Of a stretch of DNA of 64,000 nucleotides, positions 16,525-25,871 are shown piece by piece (positions within the stretch are counted from its first letter, which is position 1; each line of letters starts with the position of its first letter). The notes under the pieces were generated by a model that worked only from the letters and a program-made list of their open reading frames with translations, did no database searches and had not been told where the DNA came from. The position numbers and the translations under genes are program-made. Origin of the DNA: Psychrobacillus sp048572895 (GTDB taxonomy: Bacteria > Bacillota > Bacilli > Bacillales_A > Planococcaceae); NCBI RefSeq assembly GCF_048572895.1, contig NZ_CP183878.1, positions 1,178,001-1,242,000 of the forward strand, written 5' to 3'.

Positions 16525-17406
16525 ATGAATAATAGTCAATTTATAAACCGCTTTTTAGCTTTACATTATGTTTTTCCAGTACCTTTAAATAAGCTACAAC
16601 CTTTACTAGAATATGATCCAAAACTAGATGAATTAGAAAAAATACCCCCGTATTTATTGGCGAAATTATGTAGCATCTCCCTCGAACGCGCAAATAAACT
16701 CCAAAAAATATTCCAAGAATTTGTCGAAATTACTATGTATCAAATGTATGAAAAGCACTCGATTATCCCCATTCTTTTTTCCGATCCCAACTATCCTAAA
16801 AGTCTATTAAACTTGTACGATCCTCCCGCGGTTATATACGTAAAAGGTAAGTTAGAATTACTTGGCAACCCTAAAAAACTAGCGATTATCGGTTCAAGAG
16901 AGGCGACGGAATACACCGCTGAAAGTATCAAAACAATACTTCCACCTTTGATAAATGAAGAGTATGTAATTATTAGTGGTCTCGCTAAGGGAGCAGATAC
17001 ATTGGCACATGAGATCACGATGAGCTTAGGCGGAAAAACGATTGCAGTTCTAGGAACAGGATTATTTCATGTATATCCTAAACAAAACCTTAAATTAGCT
17101 AACGAGATGGAGCAAAATCAGTTATTATTAACGGAGTACCCCCCGTATATAACACCACAAAAGTGGAATTTTCCTATGAGAAATCGAATTATTAGTGGGC
17201 TTTCCCAAGGTGTAGTTATTACTGAAGCGAAAAAAAAGAGTGGCACAGTTTCCACTATGGAGCATGCATTAGAAAATGGTAAGGAGATTTTTGCGATTCC
17301 AGGTTCAATACACTCCCCTCTTTCAATAGGTCCGCATTTGTTAATATTAGAGGGCGCAAAACCAGTCTGGAACGGGCATCAAATACTGGAAGAGTTAAAT
17401 AAATAA
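16525..17406 (+). CDS. dprA: DNA processing protein DprA
   Basis: DprA protects incoming single-stranded DNA and loads RecA during natural transformation. The 293-residue protein has an N-terminal helical domain and a Rossmann-fold DNA-processing domain with IIGSREAT, SGLAKGADTLAHE and MRNRIISGLSQGVVITEA, the conserved core. ATG 16525 is supported by GAGGAGGA 6 bases upstream; a TTG at 16510 overlaps that site and is rejected. The usual order sucD-dprA-topA is kept. Presence of an intact dprA hints that competence genes may be retained, but nothing else here tests that. Confidence 0.94.
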   Translation: MNNSQFINRFLALHYVFPVPLNKLQPLLEYDPKLDELEKIPPYLLAKLCSISLERANKLQKIFQEFVEITMYQMYEKHSIIPILFSDPNYPKSLLNLYDPPAVIYVKGKLELLGNPKKLAIIGSREATEYTAESIKTILPPLINEEYVIISGLAKGADTLAHEITMSLGGKTIAVLGTGLFHVYPKQNLKLANEMEQNQLLLTEYPPYITPQKWNFPMRNRIISGLSQGVVITEAKKKSGTVSTMEHALENGKEIFAIPGSIHSPLSIGPHLLILEGAKPVWNGHQILEELNK

Positions 17407-17516
17407 AAAACAAAAAAATGAAAAGTCTTGCTTTTATAAGAAAACTGGTATACATTTTGCAACAGGTATTTGTTTTGAAGATTAAAGCGAGTTACCTTCT
17501 ATAAGGAGGCAGATTT

Positions 17517-19592
17517 ATGTCGGATTATTTGGTAATTGTTGAATCGCCAGCAAAGGCAAAAACAATAGAAAAATATCTTGGGAAAAAATATAAAGTCAAA
17601 GCATCGATTGGCCATGTACGTGACCTTCCTAGAAGTCAAATGGGTGTCGATACGGAAAATAATTACGAACCAAAGTATATAACAATCAGGGGTAAAGGCC
17701 CGGTACTACAAGAACTAAAAACAGCAGCAAAAAAAGCAAAGAAAATTTATCTCGCGGCTGACCCCGACAGAGAAGGGGAAGCAATAGCATGGCATTTGGC
17801 TAACTCTTTAAATGTAGATGTTGAATCGGATTGCCGAGTTGTATTTAATGAAATTACGAAGGAAGCGATTTTAGAATCCTTTAAACATCCTAGACCTATT
17901 AATATGGATCTAGTCGATGCACAACAGGCTAGAAGAATTTTAGACCGACTGGTAGGATACAATATAAGTCCAATTTTATGGAAAAAAGTGAAAAAAGGTC
18001 TGTCAGCAGGCCGTGTACAATCAGTAGCTCTTCGATTAATTATTGATCGGGAAAATGAAATTAATAATTTTACACCAGAAGAGTACTGGACAATTGAAGG
18101 CCAATTTGATAAAAATAAAAAAGCTTTCGATGCGCTTTATTATGGGAATGAAAAAGAAAAAAGAAAACTTTCTAATGAAGAAGAAGTAAAAGAAGTTCTA
18201 AAGCTAATGAAGGGCAAAAATTTTGAAGTTGCTAATGTAGTGAAAAAAGAACGAAAACGTAATCCTGCCCCTTCCTTTACTACATCATCCCTTCAACAGG
18301 AAGCAGCAAGAAAACTAAATTTTAGAGCTAGAAAAACAATGATGCTTGCACAGCAATTATATGAGGGAATCGACTTAGGCAAAAAACAAGGAACGGTCGG
18401 GTTGATCACCTATATGCGTACGGATTCTACAAGAATCTCGGATAGTGCGAAAGCAGATGCACAGGAATATATCAAAAATGAATTTGGTGCTGAATACATT
18501 TCTACGAAGAAGGTAGAAAAGCAATCGAAAAAAGCACAAGATGCCCACGAAGCTGTTCGACCTACTAGTGTTCTAAGAACTCCGAATGAACTAAAAGCGA
18601 TTCTATCTCGTGATCAACTAAAATTATACAAGCTAATATGGGAACGTTTTATAGCTAGCCAAATGGAATCTGCTATACTAGATACAGTGGCTGTTGACCT
18701 TAAAAATGGGGAAGTTTACTTTAGAGCAAATGGCTCCCAAGTTAAATTCCCTGGATTTATGAAGGTGTATGTGGAAGGTTCTGATGATCAAACGGATGAC
18801 AAAGACAAACTATTACCAGTTTTGGAAGTCGGGGATAAAGTAAAGGCATTATCTATCGATCCGAAGCAACATTTTACTCAGCCTCCTCCAAGATACTCAG
18901 AGGCAAGACTTGTGAAAACGTTGGAAGAGTTAGGGATTGGTAGACCTTCTACTTATGCTCCAACTTTAGACACGATTCAAAAACGTGGATATGTAGCTTT
19001 AGAGACAAAACGCTTTGTTCCTACCGAGCTTGGAACAATCGTCCATCAGCTTGTATTAGAGTTCTTCCCTGAAATATTAGATATAGAGTTTACTGCCCAG
19101 ATGGAAAGAGATTTGGATAGTGTAGAAGAGGGACAAGTAAAATGGGTAGAAGTAATCGATGGCTTCTATCAAGATTTCGAGAAGCGTGTCGTATATGCTG
19201 ACGCTGAGATGGAGAAAATCGTTATTAAAGATGAACCAACAGGGGAAGATTGTGAAAACTGTGGTTCGCCAATGGTTTATAAATTAGGGCGATATGGTAA
19301 ATTTATGGCATGTAGCAATTTCCCAGAATGTCGTAATACAAAGGCAATTATCAAGGAAATAGGTGTCTCTTGTCGAACGTGTGGAGAAGGGCAGATAGTG
19401 GAGCGCAAAAGTAAAACGAAACGTTTGTTTTATGGTTGTAACCAATATCCAACTTGTGAATTCGTTTCTTGGGACAAACCGATTAGCCGACCATGTCCAA
19501 AATGCAATGAAATGTTAGTAGAGAAGAAACTGAAAAAAGGTATACAAATACAATGTGTTGCGTGTGATTATAAAGAAGATCCGCAAAGTTAG
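17517..19592 (+). CDS. topA: DNA topoisomerase I
   Basis: TopA is a type IA enzyme that relaxes negative supercoils behind RNA polymerase. The 691-residue protein has the Toprim domain (ESPAKAKTIEKYLG near residue 9; ADPDREGEAIAWHL near 81), the catalytic tyrosine in ITYMRTDSTR (Tyr299), and three C-terminal four-cysteine zinc ribbons (CENCGSPM, CRTCGEG and CPKCNEM). Length and domain order match B. subtilis TopA. AAGGAGGC precedes the ATG. Confidence 0.98.
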   Translation: MSDYLVIVESPAKAKTIEKYLGKKYKVKASIGHVRDLPRSQMGVDTENNYEPKYITIRGKGPVLQELKTAAKKAKKIYLAADPDREGEAIAWHLANSLNVDVESDCRVVFNEITKEAILESFKHPRPINMDLVDAQQARRILDRLVGYNISPILWKKVKKGLSAGRVQSVALRLIIDRENEINNFTPEEYWTIEGQFDKNKKAFDALYYGNEKEKRKLSNEEEVKEVLKLMKGKNFEVANVVKKERKRNPAPSFTTSSLQQEAARKLNFRARKTMMLAQQLYEGIDLGKKQGTVGLITYMRTDSTRISDSAKADAQEYIKNEFGAEYISTKKVEKQSKKAQDAHEAVRPTSVLRTPNELKAILSRDQLKLYKLIWERFIASQMESAILDTVAVDLKNGEVYFRANGSQVKFPGFMKVYVEGSDDQTDDKDKLLPVLEVGDKVKALSIDPKQHFTQPPPRYSEARLVKTLEELGIGRPSTYAPTLDTIQKRGYVALETKRFVPTELGTIVHQLVLEFFPEILDIEFTAQMERDLDSVEEGQVKWVEVIDGFYQDFEKRVVYADAEMEKIVIKDEPTGEDCENCGSPMVYKLGRYGKFMACSNFPECRNTKAIIKEIGVSCRTCGEGQIVERKSKTKRLFYGCNQYPTCEFVSWDKPISRPCPKCNEMLVEKKLKKGIQIQCVACDYKEDPQS

Positions 19593-19607
19593 AAAGAAGG
19601 ATACGAC

Positions 19608-20918
19608 ATGACTGAAATAGTAAACGTTATTGGTGCAGGATTAGCAGGAAGCGAGGCTGCGTGGCAAATAGCTAAAAGAGGTATAAAAGTACGTCTATAT
19701 GAAATGCGCCCCGTTAAACAAACTCCAGCACATCATACGGACAAATTTGCTGAATTGGTTTGCTCCAATTCACTGAGAGCTAATAATTTAACTAATGCTG
19801 TAGGCGTTATTAAAGAAGAAATGCGTATGTTGGACTCGATTATTATACAATCAGCAGATCACAGCAGTGTTCCTGCTGGAGGAGCACTTGCTGTTGACCG
19901 ACATGATTTCTCTGGAAGAGTTACAGATGCTATACGTAATCATCCGTTAATAGAAATTGTTAATGAGGAAGTGACAGAAATCCCAGAAGGTATTACTGTA
20001 ATAGCAACTGGCCCATTAACTTCTCCAGCTCTTGCGGAAAAAGTGAAAGAAATGACTGGTCAAGACTACTTGTATTTCTATGATGCTGCAGCTCCGATTG
20101 TAGAAAAAGATAGCATTGACATGGATAAAGTTTATCTAAAATCCAGATATGATAAAGGGGAAGCTGCTTATCTAAATTGTCCAATGACTGAGGATGAGTT
20201 TAACCGCTTTTATGATGCATTAATAGCAGCGGAAGTAGTGCCATTAAAAGAATTTGAAAAAGAAATTTACTTTGAAGGCTGTATGCCTGTTGAGGTAATG
20301 GCTGAGCGTGGGCGGAAGACATTATTATTCGGTCCGATGAAACCTGTAGGCTTAGAAGATCCGAAAACAGGTAAACGTCCATATGCAGTAGTTCAGCTTA
20401 GACAAGATGATGGTGCGGGGACGCTTTATAATATTGTTGGTTTCCAGACACATTTAAAATGGGGACCGCAAAAAGAGGTATTAAAGCTAATACCTGGACT
20501 TGAAAACGTGGAGATCGTACGCTATGGTGTCATGCATCGTAATACGTTCATTAATTCGCCATATGTTCTAGAACCAACTTATCAGCTAAAAGCAAATAAC
20601 CAAATTTTCTTTGCCGGTCAAATGACAGGTGTGGAAGGGTATGTGGAGTCAGCAGGTAGTGGATTATTGGCAGGTATTAATGCAGCTAAATTAGCAAAAG
20701 GTGAAGAATTAGTCGTACTTCCGGCTGAAACAGCACTTGGAAGCATGGCCAGATATATTACAGAAGCGAATCCAAAAAACTTCCAACCTATGAATATCAA
20801 CTTTGGTTTATTCCCAGAATTACAGCCAAAAGTCAGAGATAAAAAAGTGAAAATCGAACAATTAGCAAATCGAGCGTTGACGACAATTCAAAATTATATG
20901 AAAAATACTGCGTTATAA
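19608..20918 (+). CDS. trmFO: Methylenetetrahydrofolate-tRNA-(uracil-54) methyltransferase TrmFO
   Basis: TrmFO forms ribothymidine 54 in the T-loop of tRNAs using methylenetetrahydrofolate and FADH2, replacing the SAM-dependent TrmA of E. coli. The 436-residue protein begins with the FAD-binding VIGAGLAGSEAAWQIAKRG motif, then ELVCSNSLRAN (conserved cysteine region), and ends with a GxxxTGVEGYVESA FAD segment. It lies 15 bases after topA and before xerC, as in B. subtilis. Confidence 0.97.
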   Translation: MTEIVNVIGAGLAGSEAAWQIAKRGIKVRLYEMRPVKQTPAHHTDKFAELVCSNSLRANNLTNAVGVIKEEMRMLDSIIIQSADHSSVPAGGALAVDRHDFSGRVTDAIRNHPLIEIVNEEVTEIPEGITVIATGPLTSPALAEKVKEMTGQDYLYFYDAAAPIVEKDSIDMDKVYLKSRYDKGEAAYLNCPMTEDEFNRFYDALIAAEVVPLKEFEKEIYFEGCMPVEVMAERGRKTLLFGPMKPVGLEDPKTGKRPYAVVQLRQDDGAGTLYNIVGFQTHLKWGPQKEVLKLIPGLENVEIVRYGVMHRNTFINSPYVLEPTYQLKANNQIFFAGQMTGVEGYVESAGSGLLAGINAAKLAKGEELVVLPAETALGSMARYITEANPKNFQPMNINFGLFPELQPKVRDKKVKIEQLANRALTTIQNYMKNTAL

Positions 20919-20921
20919 TTG

Positions 20922-20961
20922 CTAAAAGCCTCTTAAAAGTTGTATACTTTTAGAGGCTTTT
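20922..20961 (+). terminator. Intrinsic terminator after trmFO
   Basis: A long stem of AAAAGCCTCT(T)AAAAGT with ACTTTTAGAGGCTTTT and a 5-base loop at 20923-20961. It separates topA-trmFO from xerC only 20 bases upstream of the xerC start. Confidence 0.75.
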
Positions 20962-20980
20962 ACAATGGAGATATACTGGA

Positions 20981-21889
20981 GTGGAGCTGATAATCATTAT
21001 AGGGTTAGAAGAACTTCATGCTTTTATGGAATACATACAATTAGAAAGAAATTATTCGAATCTTACAGTTCAGGAGTACGATAAAGATATAAAGCAATTT
21101 TTGTCTTTTTTAGACATCGAGGGCGTTACTGATTTAAATGAGGTTGAGTATATTCATGCGAGATTGTATGTGACGAAATTATATGAGGAGAAACTAGCAA
21201 GAACTTCTATTTCTAGAAAGATATCCTCTATTCGTTCTTATTATAAATTTCTACATAAAGAATATAATATTCGAGATGACGCATTCCAATCCTTGTTCCA
21301 TCCCAAAAAAGAAAAAAAACTACCACATTTTTTTTATGAAGAGGAAATCCAGCAGTTGTTTGAAGGAAATAGAGGAACTGATTTTTTATCTATCCGAAAT
21401 ATTGCTATATTAGAATTGTTATATGCGACTGGAATACGTGTGAGTGAACTTACATCGGTTGAATTGCGTCATATAGATAGTAGCTATGGTGTCGTGCGAG
21501 TAATGGGGAAAGGTAGAAAAGAGCGGTATGTCCCTGTCGGTGATTATGCATTAGCAGCGATAGATGATTATTTAGTAAATAGTAGACCAAAGCTTATGAA
21601 AAAAACATCCCATACATTTTTATTCGTTAATAGTCGTGGTGAGCACTTAACAACAGACGGCGTTAGATATATTTTAAACCAAATGTTGAAAAAAGCTTCT
21701 ATAAATTCAACTATTTATCCACATATGCTAAGACATACATTCGCTACACATTTATTGAATAATGGAGCAGATCTTAGAAGTGTGCAAGAGCTATTAGGAC
21801 ATTCCAGCTTATCTTCCACACAAATATATACACATGTAACAAAAGAGCATTTACGTAAAACTTATATGAATGCGCATCCGCGTGCGTAA
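20981..21889 (+). CDS. xerC: Tyrosine recombinase XerC (CodV)
   Basis: XerC works with XerD at the dif site to resolve chromosome dimers; in B. subtilis the gene is called codV and heads the codV-clpQ-clpY-codY operon, the same order as here. The 302-residue protein has the SAM-like core-binding domain in the first 100 residues and a catalytic domain with Arg153 (GIRVSEL), HMLRHTFATH, LLGHSSL and nucleophile Tyr283 (TQIYTHV). The start is uncertain: GTG 20981 has ATGGAG 10 bases upstream, and its product extends a few residues beyond the B. subtilis N-terminus. ATG 21026 would cut into the conserved first helix. Confidence 0.95.
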   Translation: MELIIIIGLEELHAFMEYIQLERNYSNLTVQEYDKDIKQFLSFLDIEGVTDLNEVEYIHARLYVTKLYEEKLARTSISRKISSIRSYYKFLHKEYNIRDDAFQSLFHPKKEKKLPHFFYEEEIQQLFEGNRGTDFLSIRNIAILELLYATGIRVSELTSVELRHIDSSYGVVRVMGKGRKERYVPVGDYALAAIDDYLVNSRPKLMKKTSHTFLFVNSRGEHLTTDGVRYILNQMLKKASINSTIYPHMLRHTFATHLLNNGADLRSVQELLGHSSLSSTQIYTHVTKEHLRKTYMNAHPRA

Positions 21890-21908
21890 ATATTGGAGGT
21901 AAATAAAA

Positions 21909-22457
21909 TTGGGTAATATTCATGCAACCACGATATTTGCAGTTAGTCACAATGGTAGTCAGGCAATGGCAGGAGATGGCCAAGTAACGTTAGGAAACCA
22001 AGTAGTGATGAAACATACTGCGAAAAAAGTAAGAAGGCTTTTTAACGGGCAAGTTGTAGCAGGTTTTGCTGGCTCTGTAGCAGATGCTTTTACGTTATTT
22101 GAAATGTTCGAGGGAAAGCTTTTAGAATATAACGGAAATTTACAAAGAGCAGCAGTTGAGCTTGCCAAACAATGGCGCGGGGACAAAATGCTACGCCAAT
22201 TAGAGGCCATGCTTCTCGTGATGGATAAAAATAGTCTATTACTTGTTTCCGGAACGGGAGAAGTAATTGAGCCAGATGATGGTATATTAGCTATCGGTTC
22301 GGGTGGGAACTATGCGTTAGCTGCCGGTAGAGCTTTAAAGCAATATGCAGGAGAGAATATGACAGCACAAGAAATTGCAAAAGCGGCTCTTACTACAGCT
22401 GCGGATATATGTGTATTTACAAACCATCAAATTATTGTGGAGGTATTAGGTGAATGA
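21909..22457 (+). CDS. hslV: ATP-dependent protease subunit HslV (ClpQ/CodW)
   Basis: HslV is the proteasome-like peptidase of the HslUV (ClpYQ) two-component protease. The 182-residue protein has FAVSHNGSQAMAGDGQV, KVRRLFNGQVVAGFAGSVAD and LAIGSGGNYALAAGRAL, all conserved. The only possible start is TTG 21909, because a stop codon lies three codons upstream and GGAGG is 9 bases before the TTG. This gives MGNIHATT: residue 2 is glycine. B. subtilis ClpQ is reported to use Ser2 as its nucleophile, whereas most HslV use the first threonine of the TT pair after removal of a leader. The leader here would be MGNIHA, with Thr7 as nucleophile. Confidence 0.96.
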   Translation: MGNIHATTIFAVSHNGSQAMAGDGQVTLGNQVVMKHTAKKVRRLFNGQVVAGFAGSVADAFTLFEMFEGKLLEYNGNLQRAAVELAKQWRGDKMLRQLEAMLLVMDKNSLLLVSGTGEVIEPDDGILAIGSGGNYALAAGRALKQYAGENMTAQEIAKAALTTAADICVFTNHQIIVEVLGE

Positions 22458-23845
22458 AGGAAACTAACTTAACCCCAAAACAAATTACTGAGCATTTAAA
22501 TAAGTACATCGTTGGTCAAGAAGCGGCAAAAAAAGCAGTGGCTGTTGCACTTCGAAATCGGTATCGTCGACAATTATTGGATGAAGAGATGAAAAATGAG
22601 GTAATCCCGAAGAATATTCTAATGATTGGACCTACAGGAGTAGGAAAAACAGAAATTGCTAGAAGGATTGCTAAACTAACGAAGGCTCCATTTGTAAAAG
22701 TAGAAGCAACGAAATTTACGGAAGTAGGTTACGTCGGTAGAGATGTAGAATCGATGGTAAGAGATTTAGTAGAAGCAGCTATCCGAATAGTTCGAGAGGA
22801 AAAGATGGAAGAAGTTAAAGACCAAGCAATTCGTTTAGCAAACGACGCAATCGTTAAACTACTAGTTCCTTCCTTGAAGAAAAAGAACGCCAATTCTAAT
22901 CCATTCGAAGCATTATTTGGAGGAAAAGAAGAAGATACTGCTGATGTAGAAGATACAGATGTACGTTTAAAACGTTCGCAAATTGCCGAGGATCTAAGAG
23001 ACGGGAAATTAGAAGACGAGATTATAACTGTCGAGGTTGTTGAACAGACTCCCTCATTATTTGATGCACTACAGCCAGGTGGTATGGAGAGTATGGGGAT
23101 GAATATGCAAGACGCCTTATCTAATCTAATGCCAAAGAAAAAGAAAAAACGTAAAATGAAAGTAAAAGACGCGCGCAAAGTATTGATGCAAGAAGAAGCG
23201 AACAAGTTAATAGACAAAGATGAACTTTCTCAAATAGCAATTGAAAAGACGGAACAAACAGGTATCATATTTATCGATGAAATGGATAAAATAGCAAGTA
23301 AAAATGGTGCTGGTTCTTCTGCAGATGTGTCACGAGAAGGTGTTCAACGAGATATTCTACCGATTGTAGAAGGGTCTACAGTTACTACAAAGTATGGTGC
23401 AGTAAAAACAGATTATATTTTGTTTATAGCAGCAGGGGCTTTCCATATGGCTAAGCCATCAGATCTAATACCTGAATTACAAGGTCGTTTCCCGATTCGT
23501 GTAGAGTTAGAAAAATTGACAAAAGAAGATTTTGTTCGTATTTTAAAAGAGCCCCGCCAATCGCTGATTAAACAATATGAAGCACTATTGGAAACGGAAG
23601 GAGTAACAATTACGTTTTCAGAGGAGTCTATTGAAAGAATTGGTGAAATCGCTTATGAAGTCAATCAGGAAACAGATAATATAGGAGCGAGACGTTTACA
23701 CACCATTCTAGAGAAGATTTTAGAAGAGCTTTCTTTTGAAGCATCTGACATTTCACCAGCTCATATCCAAATTACACCTGCATATATTGACGGAAAACTT
23801 GACAATATTGTGAAAAATAGAGATTTATCGCAATTTATTTTGTAA
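22454..23845 (+). CDS. hslU: ATP-dependent protease ATPase subunit HslU (ClpY)
   Basis: HslU is the hexameric AAA+ unfoldase that feeds substrates to HslV. The 463-residue protein has Walker A GPTGVGKTE (residues 59-67), the pore motif region GYVGRD, a charged I domain (about 110-240), Walker B IIFIDEMDKIA and sensor 2 GARRLHTILE. The ATG overlaps the hslV stop, coupling translation of the two subunits. It ends DLSQFIL, the conserved C-terminal tail that inserts into HslV. Confidence 0.97.
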   Translation: MKETNLTPKQITEHLNKYIVGQEAAKKAVAVALRNRYRRQLLDEEMKNEVIPKNILMIGPTGVGKTEIARRIAKLTKAPFVKVEATKFTEVGYVGRDVESMVRDLVEAAIRIVREEKMEEVKDQAIRLANDAIVKLLVPSLKKKNANSNPFEALFGGKEEDTADVEDTDVRLKRSQIAEDLRDGKLEDEIITVEVVEQTPSLFDALQPGGMESMGMNMQDALSNLMPKKKKKRKMKVKDARKVLMQEEANKLIDKDELSQIAIEKTEQTGIIFIDEMDKIASKNGAGSSADVSREGVQRDILPIVEGSTVTTKYGAVKTDYILFIAAGAFHMAKPSDLIPELQGRFPIRVELEKLTKEDFVRILKEPRQSLIKQYEALLETEGVTITFSEESIERIGEIAYEVNQETDNIGARRLHTILEKILEELSFEASDISPAHIQITPAYIDGKLDNIVKNRDLSQFIL

Positions 23846-23929
23846 AATCAAATCGAATTAGTATCTAAAACAATTAAAAACCTTTAGAATATTAAAATAA
23901 ATAAGAAAATTAAATGGAGGATATTATTA

Positions 23930-24709
23930 ATGAATTTATTAACTAAAACAAGAAAGATTAACTCGATGTTACAAGCTTCTGCAGGTAAGCCAGTAAACTT
24001 TAAGGAGATGGCTGCTACATTAAGCGAAGTAATCGAAAGTAATGCCTTCATCGTATCTAGAAAAGGGAAATTATTGGGATTTGAAGTTCATCAACAAATC
24101 GAAAACGAACGTATGATTAAAATGATGGAAGAGCGTCAATTCCCTGAACAATATACGAAAAATCTTTTCCACGTGGATGAAACATCTTCAAATTTAGACG
24201 TCTTTAGTGAGCACTCTGTGTTCCCGGAAGAAAACCGTGAGTTATTTAAAGATGGTTTAACAACAATAGTTCCAATCATTGGTGGCGGTGAACGTTTGGG
24301 TACATTAATCTTAGGGCGTCTTAAACAAGAGTTTGAAGACGATGATCTAATCCTTGGTGAATATGGTGCAACAGTTGTTGGAATGGAAATTCTACGTGAA
24401 AAATCAGAAGAAATTGAAGAAGAAGCTCGTAGCAAAGCCGTTGTTCAAATGGCTATCAATTCATTATCTTACAGTGAGTTAGAAGCAATCGAACATATCT
24501 TTGAAGAATTAGATGGCAGTGAAGGTCTTTTAGTAGCTTCGAAAATTGCTGATCGCGTAGGAATTACAAGATCTGTTATCGTAAACGCACTTCGTAAACT
24601 AGAAAGTGCTGGTGTAATTGAGTCAAGATCACTAGGGATGAAAGGAACATATATCAAAGTATTAAATGATAAGTTTCTTGCAGAGTTAGCTCAACTTAAA
24701 ATGAAATAA
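23930..24709 (+). CDS. codY: Global transcriptional regulator CodY
   Basis: CodY represses nutrient-scavenging, motility, competence and other genes when branched-chain amino acids and GTP are plentiful. The 259-residue protein has an N-terminal GAF-like domain that binds isoleucine or valine (about 1-155) and a C-terminal winged helix-turn-helix with the recognition segment ASKIADRVGITRSVIVNALR (about 203-222). Length equals that of B. subtilis CodY. TGGAGG precedes the ATG. It closes the xerC-hslV-hslU-codY cluster and immediately precedes the flagellar operon, as in B. subtilis. Confidence 0.98.
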   Translation: MNLLTKTRKINSMLQASAGKPVNFKEMAATLSEVIESNAFIVSRKGKLLGFEVHQQIENERMIKMMEERQFPEQYTKNLFHVDETSSNLDVFSEHSVFPEENRELFKDGLTTIVPIIGGGERLGTLILGRLKQEFEDDDLILGEYGATVVGMEILREKSEEIEEEARSKAVVQMAINSLSYSELEAIEHIFEELDGSEGLLVASKIADRVGITRSVIVNALRKLESAGVIESRSLGMKGTYIKVLNDKFLAELAQLKMK

Positions 24710-24722
24710 TTAATAATATTCT

Positions 24723-24756
24723 GTCTCTTCTACTATAAGTAGAAGAGACTTTTTTT
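24723..24756 (+). terminator. Intrinsic terminator after codY
   Basis: GTCTCTTCTACT (24723-24734) pairs perfectly with AGTAGAAGAGAC (24738-24749 region) around a 4-base loop and is followed by seven T residues. Confidence 0.88.
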
Positions 24757-24914
24757 GGTATTAGGAGAAAAATAGCAAAAGTTATTAGTTGCTTTTTACT
24801 AGTAGGATGTGCAAAAATTAACGAATTGACCAGGTTTGACACAAAATGTCGACTATTATCAAATAAAAAGGAAAAAAGACCTATTAATTCACTTAAAATT
24901 CAATAGACACAATG

Positions 24915-24943
24915 TTACATATTCATTACAATTAAATTATTAT
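24915..24943 (+). promoter_or_regulatory. Predicted SigA promoter of the fla/che operon
   Basis: TTACAT (24915-24920) and TATTAT (24938-24943) are spaced by 17 bases, with the flgB ribosome binding site about 45 bases further on. A second possible promoter is TTGACA (24836-24841) with the poor -10 TCAAAT 17 bases later. TAAA (24934-24937) followed after 15 bases by a GATA-containing octamer might be a weak SigD element, but it lacks the GCC of the consensus. Confidence 0.5.
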
Positions 24944-25000
24944 GAAATTCAAAGATAAATATTAAAAAATTGTCGAATTATTTTCTGGCGAGGTGAAAAA

Positions 25001-25393
25001 ATGAGTATATTTGGTGGTGCAATTTCAAGTTTAGAGCAAGGATTGGATTTCTCTGCGACAAAACAAAAGACAATTGCGCAAAATATAGCAAATGTCGACA
25101 CTCCAAACTATAAAACAAAAAGTGTTAGTTTTAGTGAATATTTATCTAATGCTAAACACTCCACTATTTCCGCACATAGAACGCAAGAAAGACATATAGA
25201 TTTTCAAACAAAATCTAGTACATCAGGTGTGTTCGATTATGCCAATTATAGCTACAATCACAATGGCAACGGTGTAGACATGGATAAGGAACAAGCAAAT
25301 CTAGCGACCAATCAAATCTACTATAATGCGCTAATTGATCGGATGAGCGGCAAGCTAAATACATTACAAACTGTTATTAGAGGAGGTAGTTAA
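25001..25393 (+). CDS. flgB: Flagellar basal-body rod protein FlgB
   Basis: FlgB is a proximal rod subunit exported by the flagellar type III system. The 130-residue protein has the rod-protein N-terminal signature (QNIANVDTPNYKTKSVSF, about 26-43) and ends with the amphipathic C-terminal helix pattern NQIYYNALIDRMSGKLNTL. GAGGTGA lies 6 bases before the ATG. It is the first gene of the fla/che operon, as in B. subtilis. Confidence 0.96.
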   Translation: MSIFGGAISSLEQGLDFSATKQKTIAQNIANVDTPNYKTKSVSFSEYLSNAKHSTISAHRTQERHIDFQTKSSTSGVFDYANYSYNHNGNGVDMDKEQANLATNQIYYNALIDRMSGKLNTLQTVIRGGS

Positions 25394-25395
25394 TT

Positions 25396-25857
25396 ATGTC
25401 CATATTTCATGGGATGAATACAACAGCATCAGCATTAACTGCCGGAAGGCTTAGAATGGACGTAATTTCCTCCAATATGTCGAATGTAGATACAACAAGA
25501 GCAAAGCTAGTGAATGGCGAGTGGCAAGCATATAGAAGAAAGACAGTGACATTAAAACCATTAGAAGGTAATTTTTCGAACTTTTTAAATGTGGCCATGG
25601 GTTCTTCGGACAATAGAAGTGTCGGAAATGGAGTAAAAGTAAGTGATGTAAAAGAAGATACAGAAACCCCTTTTAAATTAGTATATGATCCGACACATAT
25701 TGATGCAGATGAAGATGGCTACGTGGAAATGCCAAATGTCGACCCTTTAAGAGAAATGGTTGATTTGATATCAGCTACCCGGTCTTATGAGGCGAACGTA
25801 ACAGTTTTTAATGCAAATAAAGCCATGCTGTCTAAGGCATTAGAAATAGGGAAATAA
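25396..25857 (+). CDS. flgC: Flagellar basal-body rod protein FlgC
   Basis: FlgC is a proximal rod subunit. The 153-residue protein has TASALTAGRLRMDVISSNMS near the N-terminus (the flg_bb_rod motif) and the conserved C-terminal PNVDPLREMVDLISATRSYE and heptad-like tail. It starts 2 bases after flgB, behind the AGAGGAGG sequence that overlaps the flgB end. Confidence 0.96.
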   Translation: MSIFHGMNTTASALTAGRLRMDVISSNMSNVDTTRAKLVNGEWQAYRRKTVTLKPLEGNFSNFLNVAMGSSDNRSVGNGVKVSDVKEDTETPFKLVYDPTHIDADEDGYVEMPNVDPLREMVDLISATRSYEANVTVFNANKAMLSKALEIGK

Positions 25858-25871
25858 GAAAGAAGGTATAG

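Noticed and set aside
22729..23217. 162-codon antisense frame opposite hslU
   Set aside because: Ser/Phe-rich shadow of the Lys/Glu-rich I domain; no independent support.
24964..24990. Full CodY-binding box upstream of flgB
   Set aside because: Only about 9 of 15 positions match the AATTTTCWGAAAATT consensus, mostly on one side, so it is not called as a feature.
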